Below are positions 60,761 through 64,000 of a stretch of DNA of 64,000 nt, one piece after another. Origin of the DNA: an uncultured Ellagibacter sp. (GTDB taxonomy: Bacteria > Actinomycetota > Coriobacteriia > Coriobacteriales > Eggerthellaceae). The stretch spans positions 1 to 64,000 of the forward strand of contig CAKUKU010000007.1 of the NCBI GenBank assembly GCA_934663775.1, read 5' to 3'. The notes below the pieces were generated by a model. It did no database searches. It was not told the DNA's origin and was given only the letters and a program-made list of their open reading frames with translations. The number at the start of each line of letters is the position of its first letter. Within the stretch, counting starts at the first letter, position 1. Made by a program: the position numbers and the translations under genes.

Positions 60761-61672
60761 CTACGGCTGGGGAATCAGCACGGGGAACTGCGTCAGCTTC
60801 GGGGTGCCGATGCGCAGCGACACGTCGACCTCGCACGGCTCGCAGCCTTGGTTCACTTCGACGTCGCTTTGCACTGACATGTACATGTAGGTTTCCACGG
60901 CGTCCCAGCCCGTGACGCGCATCAGCAGGCGCTGCAGCTCCTTCGAGCCGTTCATGAGAGCCTGCTCGTAATGTTCGCCACAGCTGTTCACGTACCACTT
61001 GCCGCCCTCGCCGAAGGTCTCGAGCACTGGCCAGTTCAGCTCGAAGCTCTTCACCAGCTGCACGCGGCAGGTGATTTCCGCCGGGATCTCGATGCCGGTG
61101 CCGCACAGCTCGGCGTCGCCCATGGTGGCGTGAACGTCGCCCATCTGCAAAAGCGCGCCGGGGACGCGGACGGGGAAGTACAGGCGCGTGCCCTTGGTGA
61201 TCTTCTTGTTGTCCATGTTGCCGCCGTGGCTGCCGACGAAGCCGTCGATGACGTCGGGGCCGGAGGGCGCCGTGCCGATGACGCCGATCATCGGGTCGAT
61301 GGGGAAGCTGACCTCGTTGAACGTGGCCATGCCGTCTTTGATGGGAATCTTTTTGGTGCGATAGCCCGTCGTCTCGAAGAGAGGGCCGCAGTGATCGTCG
61401 GTCGCGATGGTGCCCTCGTCGGCCACTTCGACGTCGAAGATGTCGACGACGAGCACATCGCCGGGTTCGGCGCCTTCGATGAACACGGGGCCGGCGGCGG
61501 GGTTTGCGAAGCCGTAGGAGTAATCGAGGTCGGCCATGGTCGTCTGCTCATCGGGGATGCGGTTGCTGAAGCAGTCTTGCGTTTTGAACAGGAGCACCTC
61601 GCCCGGCTTGGCGGTGGCGCATGGCTTGTTATCCTTCGAGAACACGCTGACCTGGTCGGTGATAACCTGCAT
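60761..61672 (-). CDS. Acetamidase/formamidase-family protein
   Basis: The protein has 303 residues. The ATG at 61672 is preferred over 61681 because GAAAGGA has a workable distance only to it. Motifs of the family: GPVFIEGAEPGDVLVVDI, MIGVIGTAP, HGGNMDNKKITKGTRLYFPV, ALLQMGDVHATMGDAELCGTGIEI. It hydrolyses short amides such as formamide or acetamide, releasing ammonia. It sits between an SDR and an APC permease on the same strand. Confidence 0.9.
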   Translation of the reverse strand: MQVITDQVSVFSKDNKPCATAKPGEVLLFKTQDCFSNRIPDEQTTMADLDYSYGFANPAAGPVFIEGAEPGDVLVVDIFDVEVADEGTIATDDHCGPLFETTGYRTKKIPIKDGMATFNEVSFPIDPMIGVIGTAPSGPDVIDGFVGSHGGNMDNKKITKGTRLYFPVRVPGALLQMGDVHATMGDAELCGTGIEIPAEITCRVQLVKSFELNWPVLETFGEGGKWYVNSCGEHYEQALMNGSKELQRLLMRVTGWDAVETYMYMSVQSDVEVNQGCEPCEVDVSLRIGTPKLTQFPVLIPQP

Positions 61673-61770
61673 GATGCCCATCCTTTCGTTGGCTGCAAGG
61701 CATCGTGGGGCTGCGCCGCGTGGCTGCCGTGAGGCTTTCTGCTCGCGACGCCGATGCCGATGGGGCGATT

Positions 61771-61875
61771 CTACACCTTATCGGCATCGCGGCGCGTATC
61801 TCCTCGGCGCTCGGCGAAAACGCCGATCGTGTAGAAGACCAGTGCCAGTGAAATCACCGCTGCGGCGAAGCTCAT
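61771..61875 (-). pseudogene. Possible remnant of a small membrane protein (TIGR03987-like)
   Basis: A 34-residue open frame reads SFAAAVISLALVFYTIGVF then AERRGDTRRDADKV. The first helix with FYTIGVF-x-E resembles the start of the TIGR03987 membrane family, but all later helices are absent and there is no binding site before the ATG at 61875. It may equally be chance. Confidence 0.3.
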
Positions 61876-61960
61876 CGGCGCGGCGAAGCTGAGGCGGGAA
61901 TGGGGATCGTCGTGTGCGAGAGGGGCTGGCGAAGCTGGGGCGGAATCGGGGGCTGTGACG

Positions 61961-62010
61961 CAAAACGCCCGGGGCGCGCCGGGTTCAACCGACCTGCGCC
62001 TCGGGCGTTC
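61961..62010 (-). terminator. Intrinsic terminator for the SDR gene
   Basis: On the minus strand AACGCCCGAGGCGC pairs with GCGCCCCGGGCGTT across a loop, followed by TTTTG. It lies about 60 bases after the SDR stop at 62069. Confidence 0.65.
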
Positions 62011-62068
62011 GCGTTGACTCTCGAGAAGTCGTTCGGGGGGGGGCTTGAAGAAACGCGGCAGAAGCAGT

Positions 62069-62869
62069 TTACGGACGCTGGCCCATGCCGCCTTCGAGTG
62101 TGATGGTCTCGCCGCTCATGAACTTGAAGTCGGGGCCGCAAAGCTGGAGCACCGCACGCCCGATCTCGGTCTCGACGTTGCCGTAGTGGCCCATCGGCGG
62201 CATGTGGACGTTGGCCTCGTATGCCTCGGGGTACTGCTCCTTGAAGTTCTCCAAGGCGGCGGTCCATGCAAGCGGGCACACGATGTTCACGTTGATGCCG
62301 TCCGGACCCCACTCGGTTGCCGCGACGCGCGTCAGGCCGCGGATTCCCTCTTTGGCGGCTGCGTAGGCGCACTGCCCGTAGTTGCCGAACAGGCCGGCGC
62401 CGCTCGCGAAGTTTACGACGGAACCCTTCGTCTCCTTAAGATGTGGGTAGCAGGCCTGCATGTAGTAGAAGGCTGCGTAGAGGCCGGAGTAGATGGCGAG
62501 ATCGAACTGCTCGGGGGTGTGGTCGGCGAGCGTAACGCCCGACGCGGACGCCTGCGCGTTGTTCACGAGGAAATCAATGCGCCCGAATTTGGCCATCGCC
62601 TCGTCGACGACGCCCTGCGCAACCGCCTTGTTGTCGGCGGACGCGTTGATGTCTGCCTGCGCGGTCAGCACTTCGATGCCGTAAGCGCTCTCGAGCTTCT
62701 CCTTCGCGGCGTTGAGTTTCTTCTCATTGCGGCCGGTGATGACAAGGTTCGCGCCTTCCTTGGCGAACGCCGTGGCGATGCCGTAGCCGATCGATCCGGC
62801 GGAGCCGTCCTTCAGTGCCGCGAAGCCGGCACCTGTGACGATGGCGGTCTTTCCACTGTAGAAGCCCAT
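62069..62869 (-). CDS. Short-chain dehydrogenase/reductase (SDR)
   Basis: The protein has 266 residues from ATG 62869 (AGGAGG upstream). NAD(P)-binding TGAGFAALKDGSAGSIGYGIA is a lengthened version of TGxxxGxG; NNAQ (NNAG-type) is at about 98; the catalytic Ser is in VNFASGAG and Tyr-x3-Lys in CAYAAAKEG. C-terminal EWGPDGINVNIVCPLAW and LEGGMGQRP complete the fold. It oxidises or reduces a hydroxyl/ketone. The insertion of about eight residues in the glycine loop suggests a particular subfamily, not identified. Confidence 0.9.
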   Translation of the reverse strand: MGFYSGKTAIVTGAGFAALKDGSAGSIGYGIATAFAKEGANLVITGRNEKKLNAAKEKLESAYGIEVLTAQADINASADNKAVAQGVVDEAMAKFGRIDFLVNNAQASASGVTLADHTPEQFDLAIYSGLYAAFYYMQACYPHLKETKGSVVNFASGAGLFGNYGQCAYAAAKEGIRGLTRVAATEWGPDGINVNIVCPLAWTAALENFKEQYPEAYEANVHMPPMGHYGNVETEIGRAVLQLCGPDFKFMSGETITLEGGMGQRP

Positions 62870-63327
62870 GGGTCCTCCTTATTGATGGGGATTCCCCCTG
62901 CGATTGGGGTATGGGCCGATTCTAGCCATATGTGGCTTGCGAGGTAGCAATCAATTCCTGCGAGCTTGCCCAGCGGTAGATTCTGCCCGTCATGCGCGAT
63001 GGGCGGGAGAAGAAGGCGGGGGGAACGAGGCGCGGGCGGCGTCCCCCAAGCAGCGACAATCCTGCATTGAGAATAACGAGGAAGCGAAGCAGATAAAGCG
63101 TGCTCGCGCGGCAGGAAGAGAAAGGGGAAGGAGAGATGTCGCAACGGGTGATAACGGTGCGCTTGCAAACCCCTATGCCACTGGTGGCTGCAGATTCCCG
63201 CTTCGGCTGATTGGGGTTTGCGGGCTTTGATGCCGAAATGGTAGGGTGGGAAATCGTGAGAGCGACGCATGTCACATGCGTGTCACATCTTATCACATTT
63301 CATCACTCAAGCGATGAGGGGGGTCAT
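62870..63327. other. Gene-free 458-bp divergent interval
   Basis: No credible gene. It contains a 9-bp inverted repeat (63165-63173 with 63213-63221) and, near the right end, three helically phased TCACAT repeats (63270-63298). It holds the promoters of the SDR (minus) and of the flavoprotein gene (plus). Confidence 0.45.
63270..63298 (+). promoter_or_regulatory. Three phased T(G/A)TCACAT direct repeats, candidate operator
   Basis: TGTCACAT at 63270-63277 and 63281-63288, and TATCACAT at 63291-63298, are spaced 10-11 bases apart, one DNA turn, placing all three on the same face. They lie 30-58 bases upstream of the start at 63328. Confidence 0.45.
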
Positions 63328-64000
63328 ATGGCAAGACTATCGGTCGCGCCACGTGCCAAGGACGACGCCAAGTTCGCAACGTTTTTGGACGAGTACGAGC
63401 GCAGGGTGGAGGCTACGCCGCCTGGCATGTGCGCCGTGGCGATGCAGCTCGACCTGCTGCGTGCGGGCGGATGCCAAACGTGCGGCAAGTGCGTGCCGTG
63501 CCGTGAGGGCATAGCCCATATCGAGATGCTGCTCGAAGAGGTGCTCGCGTTCGACGCCGAGATCGATGCGCTCGAGGAAATCCGCGCCCAGGCCATAGTC
63601 GTGCGCGACACCGCCGACTGCGCCATCGGCTGGCATGCAGCCGAAGTGCTCCTCGCTGGTCTCGATGCGTTTAGCGAAGAGTTCGAAAGCCACGTCAAGC
63701 AGGGGAAATGCCGCGAAGGCGTCGCGCAGACGGTGCCGTGCGAAACGCTGTGCCCGGCACACGTGAACGTGCCTGCCTACATCGCGCTTGCGGGCTCGGG
63801 CGACTATGCTGGGGCAATCGGCATGATTCGCAAGGACAACCCGTTCCCCACGGCGTGCGCGTTCGTGTGCGAGCATCCGTGCGAGAATCGCTGCCGCCGC
63901 ACGCTCATCGATGCGCCGATCAACATCCGGGGCATCAAGAAGTTCGCGGTCGACCAGCTCGCCGCCGATCAGGTGCCGACTCCCGCCCCCGCCGCGCCCA
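63328..64000 (+). CDS. NADH-type Fe-S flavoprotein / FAD-dependent oxidoreductase (3' end outside window)
   Basis: The frame is open from ATG 63328 (GGGGGG upstream) to the window edge, encoding at least 224 residues. Residues about 50-65 carry CQTCGKCVPCREG, the [4Fe-4S] binding motif of NuoF/HydB-type subunits. From about 133 a GltD-like (Fer4_20) domain begins: CETLCPAHVNVPAYI, AIGMIRKDNPFPTACAFVCEHPCENRCRR. In such proteins an FAD- and NAD(P)-binding domain follows. This arrangement is common in anaerobe oxidoreductases that bridge NAD(P)H and ferredoxin or other partners. Confidence 0.85.
   Translation, partial: MARLSVAPRAKDDAKFATFLDEYERRVEATPPGMCAVAMQLDLLRAGGCQTCGKCVPCREGIAHIEMLLEEVLAFDAEIDALEEIRAQAIVVRDTADCAIGWHAAEVLLAGLDAFSEEFESHVKQGKCREGVAQTVPCETLCPAHVNVPAYIALAGSGDYAGAIGMIRKDNPFPTACAFVCEHPCENRCRRTLIDAPINIRGIKKFAVDQLAADQVPTPAPAAP

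Overview
The window is high-GC bacterial chromosome. Its gene content points to an anaerobic gut actinobacterium of the class Coriobacteriia, most likely family Eggerthellaceae. The pointers are a soluble molybdopterin oxidoreductase with a four-cluster ferredoxin subunit, a class III fructose-1,6-bisphosphatase, a fused ECF ATPase, many MFS/MATE/DMT exporters and one-component regulators, and an orphan hybrid histidine kinase. The genus cannot be fixed from the sequence alone.

Layout. 0-5 kb: end of an unknown gene, a YjdF-family gene behind a structured leader, a divergent HxlR/flavodoxin locus, two unknown paired genes, and a scar made of TetR and HsdS fragments. 5.4-10.3 kb: an unusually GC-rich lantibiotic self-protection cassette (ATPase, two permeases, YxeA-like protein, response regulator, sensor kinase) with no lantibiotic biosynthesis genes. 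10.5-15.4 kb: a defence-type island with an Abi_2 (AbiF-like) HEPN gene behind its own small RNA, an AbiEi antitoxin whose AbiEii partner is cut to 18 codons, a second copy of the same small RNA, a truncated coiled-coil ATPase, a deformylase-like protein lacking the catalytic Glu, and a Fic protein lacking the catalytic His. 15.6-20.8 kb: molybdoenzyme, Fe-S subunit, VOC protein and MFS transporter, probably one substrate-specific respiratory or detoxification unit. 21-30.8 kb: flavodoxin, fbp, cysteine desulfurase, mscL with an added zinc ribbon, ldh, a PPOX-fold protein, and a riboflavin ECF transporter controlled by an FMN riboswitch. 31.4-42 kb: phosphate transporter, two MATE exporters, rsmJ, an aldo-keto reductase/LysR pair, PAP2, Dus and an EamA transporter.

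42.3-52.5 kb carries a methyltransferase, a beta-helix lipoprotein broken by an amber codon, a CMD-cupin and alcohol dehydrogenase operon under a MerR-type promoter, and a UvrA paralogue. After these come a decayed IS3-family element and a collapsed second copy of the methyltransferase-cupin-dehydrogenase segment. 52.5-64 kb holds a hybrid kinase, an MFS gene behind a leader terminator, a rhomboid protease, a secreted nuclease, an APC permease, an acetamidase/formamidase-family protein, an SDR, and the start of an NADH-type Fe-S flavoprotein.

The strongest leads are the duplicated AbiF-type RNA, whose two copies differ by compensatory changes, and its junction with the truncated AbiE locus. 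Next come the collapsed segmental duplication and a 56-bp intergenic repeat family.
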